From NCBI GenBank assembly GCA_948567375.1, contig OX419759.1:52305493-52369492 (forward strand): 64,000 bases of DNA, in the 5' to 3' direction. This document shows positions 10,618-20,620 of the stretch, piece after piece. The position numbers were made by a program, and so were the translations under genes. Source of the DNA: Lunularia cruciata. Its lineage: Eukaryota; Streptophyta; Marchantiopsida; Lunulariales; Lunulariaceae. Under the pieces are notes generated by a model. It was given only the letters and a program-made list of their open reading frames with translations. It was not told the origin of the DNA and did not search any database. How positions within the stretch are numbered: the first letter of the stretch is position 1; the number at the start of each line of letters is the position of its first letter.

Positions 10618-12118
10618 CAGTGCAAAGATAGTCCATCACTAAGACATCATCATGAATGTCTTGCTGAACTGTACCAATATCTTCACTCTCTGGATCGGTG
10701 ACCTCAATAACTCCTCCTGTATGCGCTGAGAGAGAAACCACCAATGTCTCTGCAAATATACACCAAAAGGCTGATGCATGCCAACTTGGCACCATCTCCT
10801 CATCTATCTCACCATGCCAACGTGCTCCGGTCTGATCCTGCTGGCTGGGACATGGGTTTCTACTCAACCCATCTGCATCAAGGTTCACCACTCCAGGTCT
10901 ATGAACAACCGTGAAATCATACTCTTATAAAATCAGAGCCCATCGTGCAAGCTTCCCTAAAAGCTTGTCGGACTCCATCAACCACTTCAGCGGCTGATGA
11001 TCAGTGATGAGAGTGAAGGGGTTACCAAATAGGTAACATCGGAAATGTGCTACTGCCCAAACTGCTGCCAAGCACTCTCCCCCATATGAATTATACTTCG
11101 CCTCCGCTGAATTGTTGGAGCGACTAGCATAGGCCACCACAAACTCCTTCTCCTCATCATCATGTTGGGTGAGCACCGCTCCAAGCCCCAACATACTCCA
11201 ATCAGTATGAACCTGAACTGGTCGTCCCCTGATCGGTCTCCTCAAAATAGGAGCAGATTTCAACCTCTCCTTGAGCTCTACAAAAGCTCTCTCCTGCTCA
11301 TCTCCCCAACACCACTTCTGTGTAAGCTTGGTCAGCTTTGTCAAGGCCTTGGCAATGGCACTAAATCCTCTAACATAGCGGCGATAGAAGTTCGCCAACC
11401 CAAGGAATGCTCGCACTCTGCTCACATCCGTAGGCCGAGGAATACGTGCAATAGCCTCCACCTTGGTCTGCTGAACACCAAGTTCTCCGGGGTAGATAGT
11501 GTGACCCAAATACTCAACCTGCTCGTGGAAGAACCTACACTTCCCAGGATGTAGTTTGAGTCCATGAGATCTCAACCTCTCAAACACCTCCAACAACTGT
11601 CGCTCATGCTCCTCCACAGTAGTGCTATACACCAAAATGTCATCAATATAGCACCGAGCAAAATCCAGTCTAGCTAGGATCCTATCCATGACCCTCTAGA
11701 ACTCAGCAGGAGCATTCTTCAACCCAAATAATAAGAATCTCCACTGATATAACACATCCTTGCCATGAGGATCAATAGCCCAAAATGCTATCTTGGACTT
11801 ATCTTCCTCCCTGATCGGCAACTGATGATATCCCGCTCGAAGATCCAAAGTACTGAAGACCTTTCCATGCCCAATCGCATCAAAAATCTCCTCCAGTGTA
11901 GGCATGGCATACCGATCAGCCCTGGTCTGTCGGTTGATAGGACGGTAATCTCCACACATCCGCCTATCTGTATAGTTGCCATGCATATCCTTCTTGGCTG
12001 GCATCACTATCGCTGATGCATACTCTCCATGTGAAATCTCCACCAAACCAGCCTCAAAAAGGTCACTACTCCCGCTCTGAATCAATGTCCTCTCCATCTC
12101 ACTATATCGATAAGGACG
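10547..12118 (-). pseudogene. Gypsy reverse transcriptase and RNase H
   Basis: One minus-strand frame interrupted by stops at 11,696 and 10,925. RT blocks: CGDYRPINRQT near 11,950, FSTLDLRAGYHQL near 11,850, the catalytic YIDD at 11,650-11,639, and LGLANFYRRYVRGFS near 11,390. RNase H blocks: HTDWSMLGLGAVL near 11,200, YNSYGGECLAAVWAV near 11,080 and TDHQPLKWLM near 10,990, with its acidic residues in place. A linker with the HRPG type of motif and DADGLSRNP (about 10,890-10,860) follows. The stop at 11,696 lies where gypsy RTs normally have Gln. This unit copies the element RNA into DNA. Confidence 0.93.
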
Positions 12119-12640
12119 TCAGAAAACAGGTGTGTTGCTAGTCAGCTCAATCCGTATACCAGGTCCCTTCAGAGCACCCAAATCCTTCATACTGAAGGCA
12201 AAACAACTCGTGTGACTCCTCAAGAACCTCCAAACCCTCCGTCTTTCCTCTCCAGTAAGCTTGGGTCCAAGATCTGGCTCCCAAGTATCCTCTGTAACTG
12301 TAGTAGGAGTGGAAGACGTACTGACTGGCTGCTATACTAGGCCCTTGGGAGCAATGGTGTCATGCTCCCGACCACTAGAGGTCCCAACCTCTGTGTGAAA
12401 AACTCCCTCCACTCTGGCTGCATCCCATGTGGACCAAGGGTGTAATCCAAGTAGCCCACGCTCACCTGGATGGACTCCAAGTAGACCACTCTCCCTAGTA
12501 GCTACTGGATGTGTCCCAAGAATACCATGTCCACTCGGTCCATCGCCCCCAGCATGTGCCTGAATCGTCTCGATAGGCACAGGGCTCACAAGTGTCTGAG
12601 TGGTGATGCCTATCAAGCGCATCCTACGCTGCTCTGCCAA
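12119..12640 (-). pseudogene. Linker between methyltransferase and RT
   Basis: Minus-strand frame shared with RT, with stops at 12,332 (TAG) and 12,119 (TGA). The part near RT (FAFSMKDLG, then PVF directly before the 12,119 stop and RPYRYSEME) is the usual lead-in to a gypsy RT. The part nearer the methyltransferase contains an unusual imperfect repeat: GILGTHP, GLLGVHP and GLLGLHP at spacings of about 11-14 residues. It resembles no domain I recognise. Confidence 0.7.
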
Positions 12641-13596
12641 ACCAAGGCTCACAATCCAGGTCCATAGCCTGACCTAACACCTGACGCCTGGATGCTTCTG
12701 ACACTGCTGGAACAGCGGTAATACCGGTGTGAAAACCCCTTTGCACGCTCTCTCTCATCAGCATTGGGCTCCACCAACTGCTGTAACTGTGAGTCCCAAA
12801 CAAGTCCAGGTCCTCCCTCTCGAAAAGCATGAGAGCCTGGGAAACTCATGAGTGTGGGAAATGCAGCTCTAGGCTGTCCAACTAGGTTCACCACTGCCAT
12901 AGGTGACCTATCAGCCACTACCACTGTCTGAGACTGACGTCCAACATCCAAGATATCATCAACAAGAATGTGGTCTAGTCGTTGAATCCCATCATAACTA
13001 CGCTGTAGAACCTCTCTGGGTAAGAGGTTCGTCCACAAAAGACGAAGACGATGAGCCCGTGATCCCACTCTGGCTACATCTAACAATACAGCAGGTCCCA
13101 TCCATGAATGGACCTGATGTGTACTTGCCACCACTCTAGTGCGAGAATCACCCATCAATGGAACGTTCTCCAAAAGGTAAGTTGGAGAAACAGATTGATG
13201 AACCTCGAGATGTTGTAATATCCGTAACATCTCCCAAAACACACCAGAATGAGGATCCTGAAGACCCAAACCACGGCCCGCACGTGTATGTCCCTGACAT
13301 GGCCATCCAGAAATCACCAAGTGAATAGGCCCATGTCTCTCTAGGTCATGCACCCCCAGTAAGGAAATGTCTCCTGGTAAGGCCTTCTGGTAACCTCTGA
13401 CTGCTGACATCGGTAATAACTCTGGATACCGATAGGCCAAGTGTGCCACATGATGTAGAGAGACTCGCCTAGCAGTCTCATCTCTCTCTACATACAAGTA
13501 CCTCTGTACTCGGATACCCGCCTGTAACACTGCAGCTAGTCCGGTGCTAATCCCACCAAACAACTCCAATAGGCATATCCCCTCTACTGGATACTG
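12624..13596 (-). pseudogene. C5-cytosine DNA methyltransferase domain, DNMT3-like
   Basis: Lies in the protease frame, between protease and RT. Motif I: LLELFGGISTGL at about 13,575-13,540 (SAM binding). Motif IV: GWPCQG, with the catalytic Cys codon at 13,297-13,299. Motif VI: ENV near 13,170-13,162. A motif VIII-type segment, VGSRAHRLRLLWTNL, matches the S-AHR-R-(F/W)-NL pattern typical of DNMT3/DRM enzymes. Motif IX-type ERERAKGF occurs near 12,745. After a one-base frameshift in a GGGGTTTT run at 12,732-12,739, the motif X-type SRRQVLGQAM is read in another frame and ends at 12,624. Motifs run I to X in standard order, which excludes the permuted DRM arrangement and favours DNMT3. No PWWP or ADD domain is seen. 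The enzyme would add a methyl group to C5 of cytosine in DNA. All key residues are present, but the frame is broken. Confidence 0.9.
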
Positions 13597-14277
13597 CTAA
13601 GCAATGAGTGTGGTATCCAGAGGTGTCAAAGCAATTGCCTCTGGAGGCTCATCCTCACACTCATCCCCTGATGGTACGAAGGCTCCACTCCAAGCCTGTT
13701 GCACCAACTGATCTGCATGTTGCTACAATGCCTCCTCTGAACTCCACAATGGAACATCCAAGGTGGATGGAACAATCCCACTCGTACTCCATAGCTGAGT
13801 GATCTCCTCTGGTACTGGAGTATCCTGTGCATGGGCGTTCCCCTCCAACAAGTCACCAGGCCAAGTGACTGCACCGCTGAAAGCCAAAACTGATGCTGCC
13901 ATGGTCCTGGACTGTAGTGAGCCAAGACTGCCACTACTGAAACGTACTGGTAGACGACATACCCGTCCCTCACCAGACTGCCAACCAGGTCTATAAGAGG
14001 TTGTCTCCTCCCAATAGTCAATACTGAAACCCATGGGGTATAACACTGCTCCCCCAACTAGCACATCATATGACTCAACTATCATCGCAATAGCCTGAGC
14101 TCTCACCACCAAGCTATCAGTCGGATGACCAGGCTGAACCTGGACAACAAGCTCCCCACGTGTGATGTACTGTGTCGAACTACCACCTAGAGATGTCTGG
14201 ATCTGAAATTGACACCTCTCCACATCGGTCTTCCGTAACTCCAGACCAACAACTACAGCCTTCCCCAACATAAGGGG
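13597..14277 (-). pseudogene. Gypsy aspartic protease, C-terminal part, and spacer to the methyltransferase
   Basis: Directly continues the DSGA active-site motif that ends at 14,281; a TAG at 14,278-14,280 interrupts it. The segment holds VVVGLEL, and the YDVLVGGAVLYPMG block near 14,070-14,030 corresponds to the second retropepsin signature (hydrophobic-hydrophobic-G). The following 140 or so residues up to TAG at 13,723 and TAG at 13,597 form a spacer that I do not recognise, leading into the methyltransferase. The protease would cleave the Gag-Pol polyprotein. Confidence 0.8.
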
Positions 14278-15174
14278 CTACGCACCAGAGTCTAACAAGA
14301 CTCTCTGTGGTATATAGACCTTCCCTGAAGGTCCCACTAAACAAAAGATCCCCCTCAAGTTATCCAATAGGACAACACCAGGTGTAAACCGCGCTCTCTC
14401 AAAGGCCGGTCTAGCTGGCAACTCCTCTAGTCTAGCCGCTGCTGCCTGCCACAACCCATTGGTCGCTGAACGGATCCCATGCTCCTCAACCAAGTCAGCT
14501 CCACTACCAACCACCTCTGCTCTAGTAGTAGGAACTGCACCATCCCTACTCTCACACAACGTGGCAGCCAACCGGAACACTGGGGCTGGGTCAACTCCCA
14601 ATGTAAACATGTCACTTGTTGAAAATAAAGGATGCCGCATAATCAGCTGAGCCGCCCCCAACATCATGCTAGACTCAATCTGTGTAGTAGCAGGTGGCTG
14701 ACTAGCAGGTACTCCATCAGGTACTCCATCACCACCTACCACACCTGCACTGGGATGTCTAGGAACCATGGATGTCGTCTGCAATGCCTCAGATAGCGTG
14801 AAAGACTGGGGAAGTCTGACCTGTCTCCCAACCTCTCCTCTATGTGGGTCCAACTCCACTGATGCTCCTCTAGGCTCTAGAGCACGTACTGCACTCCTAG
14901 TCACTGCTGCAGATGCATCCACCTGTGCTGCTCTGCACATGAAGTCCAAAGCATCTCTATCACCAGCATATGAGGTGGAAGCCTCAGCACCCGAATATGA
15001 TCTCCTCTGAGCAATAGCCATACTAGCCAATCTCTGCTCCAACTGCTCAATCCGAGTAGCCATAGTTGTGTCAGAAGTAAGGGCAGGTACCTCACCCCTA
15101 CTAGGTGTAGATACTCTACCACCACCTCTACCACCTCGTCCTCCATGAATTGGAGCTCCTCTACTACCTGCCAT
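14278..15174 (-). pseudogene. Gag C-terminal / pre-protease region with protease active site
   Basis: 298 codons in the gag frame. It starts with a Gly/Arg-rich, RGG-like stretch (HGGRGGRGGGR) that could bind RNA, then a coiled-coil-like heptad segment (TRIEQLEQRLASMAIAQRR), and ends with the retropepsin active site VLLDSGA at about 14,299-14,281. There is no true start codon requirement because it continues gag in frame. Confidence 0.8.
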
Positions 15175-15483
15175 AGCAGCCCTACCACTCCGTAACTCCG
15201 GGTGTAGGTCAAAACACCGGTCACTAGTGTGACCAAATCTGTGTCAATGCTCACACTGCCTCTGTGCTGGCTGTGATGCACCAGAGGTATCAGGTCCGCT
15301 GCCCTGAGTACACTCTCTCCTATGGTGAGGTCCACCACAAGTCCAACAAGCAACACCACCACTCACTGGCTGCTGTTGACCCGAAAATGAGGGTAAGGGT
15401 CTAACTCCACTAGGCCCTCCACTCGCTCCATAGGATCTGGGCTGTCCACCCTGTCCTCGAAAACCAACTGGGCGTGGTGCACT
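15175..15483 (-). pseudogene. Gag zinc-knuckle region
   Basis: In frame with gag after the TAG at 15,484. One knuckle at 15,309-15,350 reads CWTCGGPHHRREC, one residue shorter than the usual CX2CX4HX4C. A second at 15,214-15,255 has the spacing CX2-(stop)-X4HX4C: the TGA at 15,244-15,246 falls exactly where the second Cys should be. Zinc knuckles package retrotransposon RNA. Too interrupted to appear as a long open frame. Confidence 0.75.
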
Positions 15484-16581
15484 CTAATGCACTCTAGAAG
15501 AAGTCACAACCGTGGATGAGGTCTCTCTACCAAATCCAGCTGTCACTACTCTCTCCTCCACCATGTTGAGCTCAATACGCTCAGCCAAACCAAAGACTAC
15601 TGCCAAAGTGGGCGAAGTAGCCTGCAACAACGTAGCATCACGAACTCTACGTCGCAACTCCCTGTCCAGTATCCCATACCAAAACTGGACTGCTTGGGCC
15701 TCAATAACTCCCTGAGTGAAATTGATCAGCCGCCTCATGCGAGTATATGCCTCGCGTAGGCTCTCTCCAGCCTTCCGCTGGAACTCTTGCAAGCTCCTCA
15801 GCTTGTCAGTCCGCACTCCCTGGTAGTTTTGCCTCAAACATAGGAAGAACTCCACCATGGGGTTAAACCCCGGTACCACACCACCTCCTGCAGTGGTACC
15901 TCCACTCGTTGTAGCACTATCTCCAGCTAGTGCACCTCCACTAGCTCCACCCACACTACTCGAGCTAGAACTCGCAGGTACAGCCGATCTACTCCTGGCC
16001 ACCAAGCCTGAAGTGATGGAGACATAGTGTGGAGACCAATACTGTCTCCATAACTCAATCTCCTCCAAATGAGCTCTCCTAAACTCATGGTAGTCATCCA
16101 TCGGTGGACCCTCCAAGTGCTGAAACAACCCCTTCCATGCCATGAAGGGTGTGAACAAAGTCGGGTTCCGCATTTGCTGCAGATCACACCAACTATCAAA
16201 CTCCTGGATGAAGTCATCCAACTCAATGGTACCCACTGTACCAGAGTAACGCCTAGGGCCTTTGGAGGCCCCATAAATCTCATCCATGTTCCACAACAAC
16301 GGTGCGGACACACCAAGTGCACTCTCAACTGAATCAGCTCTTGTGTCGAACTCCAACTCAAAGTCAATCTCCTCCCTCACTGGGACCTGAGATATAGGCT
16401 GATACCAAGCACCACTCCGAGTAAACCCACTGCGTACTGTAGGGCTAACTCCTTTAGAATCTCCAAAGAACTCCGTCGTGACCACGTAACTGCAACAGCA
16501 AACCCGAACCACCAACTGCAACCGCAAGTCGCAACCGCAAGTACCCCACCAAGTGCCAACACCTCCACGTGCAAACACCAC
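15484..16581 (-). pseudogene. Gypsy Gag
   Basis: 365 codons; the first Met at 16,581 is a guess, and MDEIYGAS further in is an alternative. The central part (ELDDFIQEFDSWCDLQQMR, FMAWKGLFQHLEG) and the later part (LQEFQRKAGESLREAYTRMRRL, then VQFWYGILDRELRRRV) fit the retrotransposon Gag fold, where a W- and F-rich helix bundle is followed by an L-x-E-(S/A)-x-x-x-(A/Y) region. A low-complexity Ser/Gly/Ala stretch near 15,960-15,880 separates the halves. Gag would form the virus-like particle. The frame ends at TAG 15,484 but continues in the same frame beyond it. Confidence 0.82.
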
Positions 16582-17039
16582 CTAAACACCTCCCACTAAT
16601 GTAACTCTACTGAGATAACTACACTAGGGGAGAGGGCAACCTGTAACCTGCCATCATAACACGCACTCTCACGGTCTGCAGGTCATTACTTCCTGCCTCA
16701 CCGGAGAGAAACAAAGGTAGTCTGACTGGTCATCACTCTAGCCTCACCACCGAGAGCACACCAGAGCACCAACGCTCAAAAGTCAAGGCACCTCACACAA
16801 ACGTGGTGCACAAACAGGAAGCAGAGAATGGAGAGGATCCAATCACAAGAAATCTAAACGAAAACCCTCCATCTCATAACACAACACGGGAGTGACTCTG
16901 CCACCATTTGGCATTTGACATAAGAGTAGTTCGTATCTAAGTCCTAAGCTACCAGGATCACCAAGAATGGGATCAAACTGCCTCTCCTAGCCAAAGCTAC
17001 ATGTGTATAGATAACAATGGCACAGTCACTATGACAACA

Positions 17040-17110
17040 AGTGAGGGTGGACCAGTTGGCTAGGGCACCAGTCTAGGAACAAGAGATCTAGGGGTCAAAC
17101 CTTGTTGCGC
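17040..17110 (+). other. tRNA-derived promoter-like segment
   Basis: TGGACCAGTTGG at about 17,047 fits the pol III box A consensus with one mismatch. GGGTCAAACC at about 17,092 fits box B with two. The spacing is normal for a tRNA or SINE. The anticodon arm does not fold convincingly, so I read it as a tRNA-derived (SINE head) fragment inside the retrotransposon leader, not a tRNA gene. Confidence 0.35.
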
Positions 17111-17817
17111 ACAATCTAGCAAGGAAGGCAGATTTTGCCAACCAATGACCAAGATCTACACTAAACTAGCTAGCCTCACGCCAGCAAGTTGGCTTGCTGG
17201 CCCTTCTAGGCCTTTGTAGCCTCTCATAGCCCACAGCCCTATGTCTCGAAGCCTCGAAGCCTCGAAACGCCAAAATTCAGCCAAATGAGGCCTTTCTTGT
17301 GGCCACTTCGAACCTCCTCCAAAATTGGTGAAACTTCTCTAAATCTGCGAAACTTCTCCAAATCTGGCCAAACAGCGAAACTCCTCCAATTCTGGCCCAA
17401 AATCTGACGTAAATCTGATGTAAAATCTGACATAAACCCTAAAGATGGATGTCCGCCAAATCCCCCGCTAACTTTCCACTCGAGCCAAATTGACAAAACG
17501 GGTTTTTCCAAATCACAATTTCATGAGGAGAGCTTTCCAACTCCACCTTCAATTTCACTTTCTGAGCCCAACTCCCAGCAAATTGGTCCTGCCTTCACCT
17601 CCTGAGCTCAAAATCACAACACTGCTCAAAAATTGCTCCTTCTTTGCTCGAAATTTGGCCAGCGCTTCCGCACACCGTCCGCCTAACTGCCAAATTTGTA
17701 TCAACTACACGAGCTTCTGCACACTAGGGAAACACAGAACCTGAATCGAGCTACCATGATCCACCGAGCTTGGAGATACCACCAACACTCAACGTTCCTG
17801 CACCCGATTTCCCCCCG

Positions 17818-17834
17818 ACTTCACTTCTCTGATG
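17818..17834 (-). promoter_or_regulatory. Possible primer-binding site
   Basis: Immediately after repeat B on the element strand the sequence runs CATCAGAGAAGTG. ATCAGAG is shared with the initiator tRNA-Met primer-binding site used by many plant LTR elements, but the match is short. Confidence 0.35.
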
Positions 17835-18283
17835 TAATCAGATTGCTTAACAGTCTCAACTCAACTCAACTCAGCTCAGTACTTGATCTGTCACTCTATA
17901 AACTGCCAACAACTGGGCACTGATTACAGTCAAGCCACACCCACTCAAGCATAGAAAATCCAGGTGACGCTCACCGGCCTCTGTCCACCATAGCCAGGAA
18001 CTCGAAGGCTCAACATCAGAGAAGTGAGCTCTCTGGAGCTCACCTTCGAAAGTATACCCCTGGACTCGAGCTAGCCCTGAAACCCTAACGGTCCCGCTGA
18101 CGGCACACTCGACGGTGCAAACGGTGCAAAGTGACGGTGGGCCCCACCGTGAAGTCAGTACCCCGAACATGAAATCTAACCATCAGAAAGTAGTCCGTGA
18201 GAAACTGCTAGAATAACTCTAACTACCATCACTGGAACTCCAGTGTCTGAGCATCTAGATGCGGAACTACAAATGGCGTGACA
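17835..18283 (-). repeat. Terminal repeat B, right copy (5' LTR)
   Basis: 449 bp matching 8,502-8,950. It begins TGTCACGCC on the element strand, directly against the R1 flank. Segment A is absent here. Confidence 0.93.
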
Positions 18284-19515
18284 AATCCCAATACCTAAAG
18301 TCATCAATGATTGGCATATACAAGAATGTTGTGCTTTTTTGCTTCCCATCATCTCCCCTATGTATCTGGCAAAAGAGATCTAAGTCCTTCATGTAGTCAA
18401 GAAATTGCATATAGTGATGATGAACCATACAAAACAAATCATCAATTTCCGCTGTTTCTTTGGTAATTGGAAAAGATTTGCTTGTGGCTTGAGGAATTTT
18501 ATCTACATTTCCTCTTACGTCTCATCATAGGAGAAGGCACGTTCCTTGGAGGATTTAATAGAGGAAGCATATTAAGAGGACAATGCATACAAAAACTAGT
18601 TATTTATGGGAGGAGGACGCACAACTAATACCATTCTAAAAAGACTTAGGTTTCTTAGGTTTGGACTAACATTTTAAGGAATTTGGACAATATGATGGAC
18701 AAGAAGGTGCACTCAGTGATAAAGATTCAGTGTGACCTAGACTGTTTTCTAAAAGTGTACATGTGATTGGAGGAGCTAAAAAAAGATTGGAGCATAAATA
18801 ATCATCTATGAATTACTATCTGTAGTTGAACCAATTCTATGCAATCAAAGTATCAAGATTAAAATCTGCAAAGTTGGCACACATATGCACAAAATCAGCA
18901 ACAAGAACATCCTTAATTTCTTCATATGCCGCCCAAAGGTGTCTCTATTCTTTGAACATGGATGATTGCAAATTGAACCTGTAGCTGTGGAGAAAACTTC
19001 TTTGACTTCTAAATTTCAATTTCAATTTCACCTTCAAAGTGTGCTTGAAAGAGGAAAAAATATATAATGAAAGGGTAAAGGAATCTTCAAATTTTGAAAT
19101 TCAAAAGTGGGAAACCAAAGCATCCTATTCTTTCACATGACAATTTTTATATTTGGGACCAGTAAACCCATACCCCCTAACTTCCATGTGTCCATTATTT
19201 ACTAAACCATGTGTAATATTTGAATTCATTCTTAGCTTTGTATGCATGACTCTTAAATCCCCTTTTTCTGCATAATCCTTCTCTATTTTTGTCTCGGACA
19301 AACAAGAACGTCTCATACCACCGTAATGCTTTTCTATGGATGGTACTGGAATTTTTTGTGCCCTATTTGTGGGACACCCTAGCTTCTTTTTTCAGAACCA
19401 GCCTAACTGCAGTTATTTTCTATAATTTTTTCAACAAAAACATCCTATTGTTCCACTACGGGATAATTTTTATTTTTACACTACTCTCTATAACTATCAA
19501 CAACTTTCACTATTA
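18284..19515 (-). repeat. R1 dispersed repeat, copy 1, right part
   Basis: Resumes exactly where 8,395 left off (CCCAATACCTAAAGTC) and aligns with 23,873-25,085 and 56,926-57,690. Minus-strand fragments repeat the protein-like blocks of the other copies, for example near 18,840-18,960 and 19,125-19,316. The two parts together total about 2.4 kb, the same as the uninterrupted copy. Confidence 0.85.
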
Positions 19516-20620
19516 AAAGGGTTGGAGAGTAGAAATAGTGTTTATAGAGCTAAGCTCAAGAAATGTTAGGGTTTTTGATCTATCTCAAATCAGATCTGGT
19601 CAATTGAAGTTGGAGCTGTCCAAAGTGAGATGTTGGAGATGAGATGCTTATGATGTTTAAAACTTTGGCCACTTCTTAATTTATAGTTGGAATTATCTCA
19701 TAAAAGTTTTGAGTATTGTTGGTAGTTAGGGCTTGTACTTATATACAAAGGTTTCATAGGAATAACTCAAATTGATAATTTAGTATCTTGGATCAAGCAT
19801 ACTTGGGTCTAAGTAGCTCAAAAGTTAAGCCAATTCAAGAATTGATTCATATCTAGGGTTGGGGTTAGATAAGGCTTGGTAGAGCATTTCATACGCTTGG
19901 TAGAGCATTTTTATCTCCTATCATGATTGAGTGTCAATTCTCCTATTTATGTGATTATGATTGAGTATTTTAGATTGCTGGAATATATTTTAGTATTTAT
20001 TGTTTTTATGATCTAGAAATATGTGGATAGTTACCAAGAACCAAGTGCAAACTCTAAACCAAGGATTTTAAAATCAAGGTGGATATTATAGAAAAAGAGT
20101 CAAATTTTAAGAGCTTGTCAAGGAAGCTCTAATGATCATATTGTGGCTTATTTTATATAATTGGAAAGCTTATCTTATAGGCTTCCCATTATATTCTAGA
20201 GCTTTTGAATCCAAGTCACAAATAGAAAGTAACATACATATGATTTACATGAGATTTTCCCATTATAAAGACTTAGAAGTTTCCCATTAGATTAGTAATT
20301 GGTTGAAATTTAAAATATAGATAGGAAGAAGCTTGGAGTACAAGTTGAAATTGGCTTGAAGACAGAGCACAAAGGCTGTGAAGCTCATTTCCAACAAAAG
20401 CAAGGAGAGTTCTTGTTGAATTCTTGTGATTGGATATTCTCCATGCTTGCATGCTTGTTTGTACACCTAGTTGGTTGGATTGGTATGGGGGCATTGCACT
20501 TAGGTTTTTTCCTTGTAGAAATGCTGTTTATTTCTCCTTGGTAATGCTAGAGTGATGACCAATAGACTAGGAGTGCATGCTATGAGAATAAGCTAGGTTA
20601 CACTTTACTACACTACTTGA
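19516..20620 (+). repeat. R2 dispersed repeat, copy 1 (partial)
   Basis: Follows R1 directly. It matches 27,050-28,070 and 58,455-59,210, and the reverse complement of about 48,655-49,385. Landmarks are GGTTGGAGAGTAGA at the start and a duplicated phrase TTGGTAGAGCATTTC near 19,880-19,905. Non-coding as far as I can see; probably LTR or untranslated DNA of an unidentified element. Confidence 0.8.

Larger units (their letters stand above)
16582..17834 (-). other. 5' leader of the gypsy element
   Basis: 1.25-kb untranslated leader between the right terminal repeat and gag. No long open frame fits. It contains a tRNA-like box A/box B pair on the plus strand near 17,047-17,100 and a short repeated CTCGAAGCCTCGAA phrase near 17,245. 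Confidence 0.6.
8396..18283 (-). mobile_element. Ty3/gypsy LTR retrotransposon carrying a DNMT3-like methyltransferase
   Basis: A 9.9-kb element on the minus strand, inserted in an R1 repeat. Terminal repeats of 449 bp lie at 8,502-8,950 and 17,835-18,283. I count about 16 differences between them (roughly 3.6 percent), mostly transitions. The gag-pol order on the minus strand is Gag, zinc knuckles, aspartic protease, C5-cytosine methyltransferase, RT, RNase H, integrase. Protease-RT-RH-INT order is diagnostic of Ty3/gypsy. Nine in-frame stops (15,484; 15,244; 14,278; 13,723; 13,597; 12,332; 12,119; 11,696; 10,925) and three frameshifts (12,732-12,739; about 12,640; about 10,600) break the polyprotein, so this copy cannot make it. 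Catalytic residues of each enzyme are still recognisable, which fits a fairly recent insertion. GC content is visibly higher than in the surroundings. The ends are unusual: a 105-bp segment is present twice at the left and missing at the right. Confidence 0.93.

Noticed and set aside
11162-11554. 130-codon plus-strand frame antisense to RT/RNase H
   Set aside because: Shadow of the GC-rich gypsy pol on the opposite strand; no known similarity.
12624-13596. Methyltransferase as a bacterial contaminant or a separate host gene
   Set aside because: It shares frame, strand and sequence composition with gag and protease and lies between them and RT inside matching terminal repeats.
12624-13596. 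Assignment to DRM
   Set aside because: DRM enzymes have permuted motifs (VI-X before I-V); here motif I comes first.
13626-14057. 143-codon minus-strand frame overlapping the protease region
   Set aside because: Alternative frame of the protease/spacer; the other frame holds the DSGA continuation and the second protease signature.
14901-15362. 153-codon minus-strand frame over the zinc-knuckle region
   Set aside because: Out-of-frame reading; the zinc knuckles and RGG stretch lie in the gag frame.
17040-17110. Functional tRNA gene
   Set aside because: Box A and B are imperfect and no convincing cloverleaf can be drawn.
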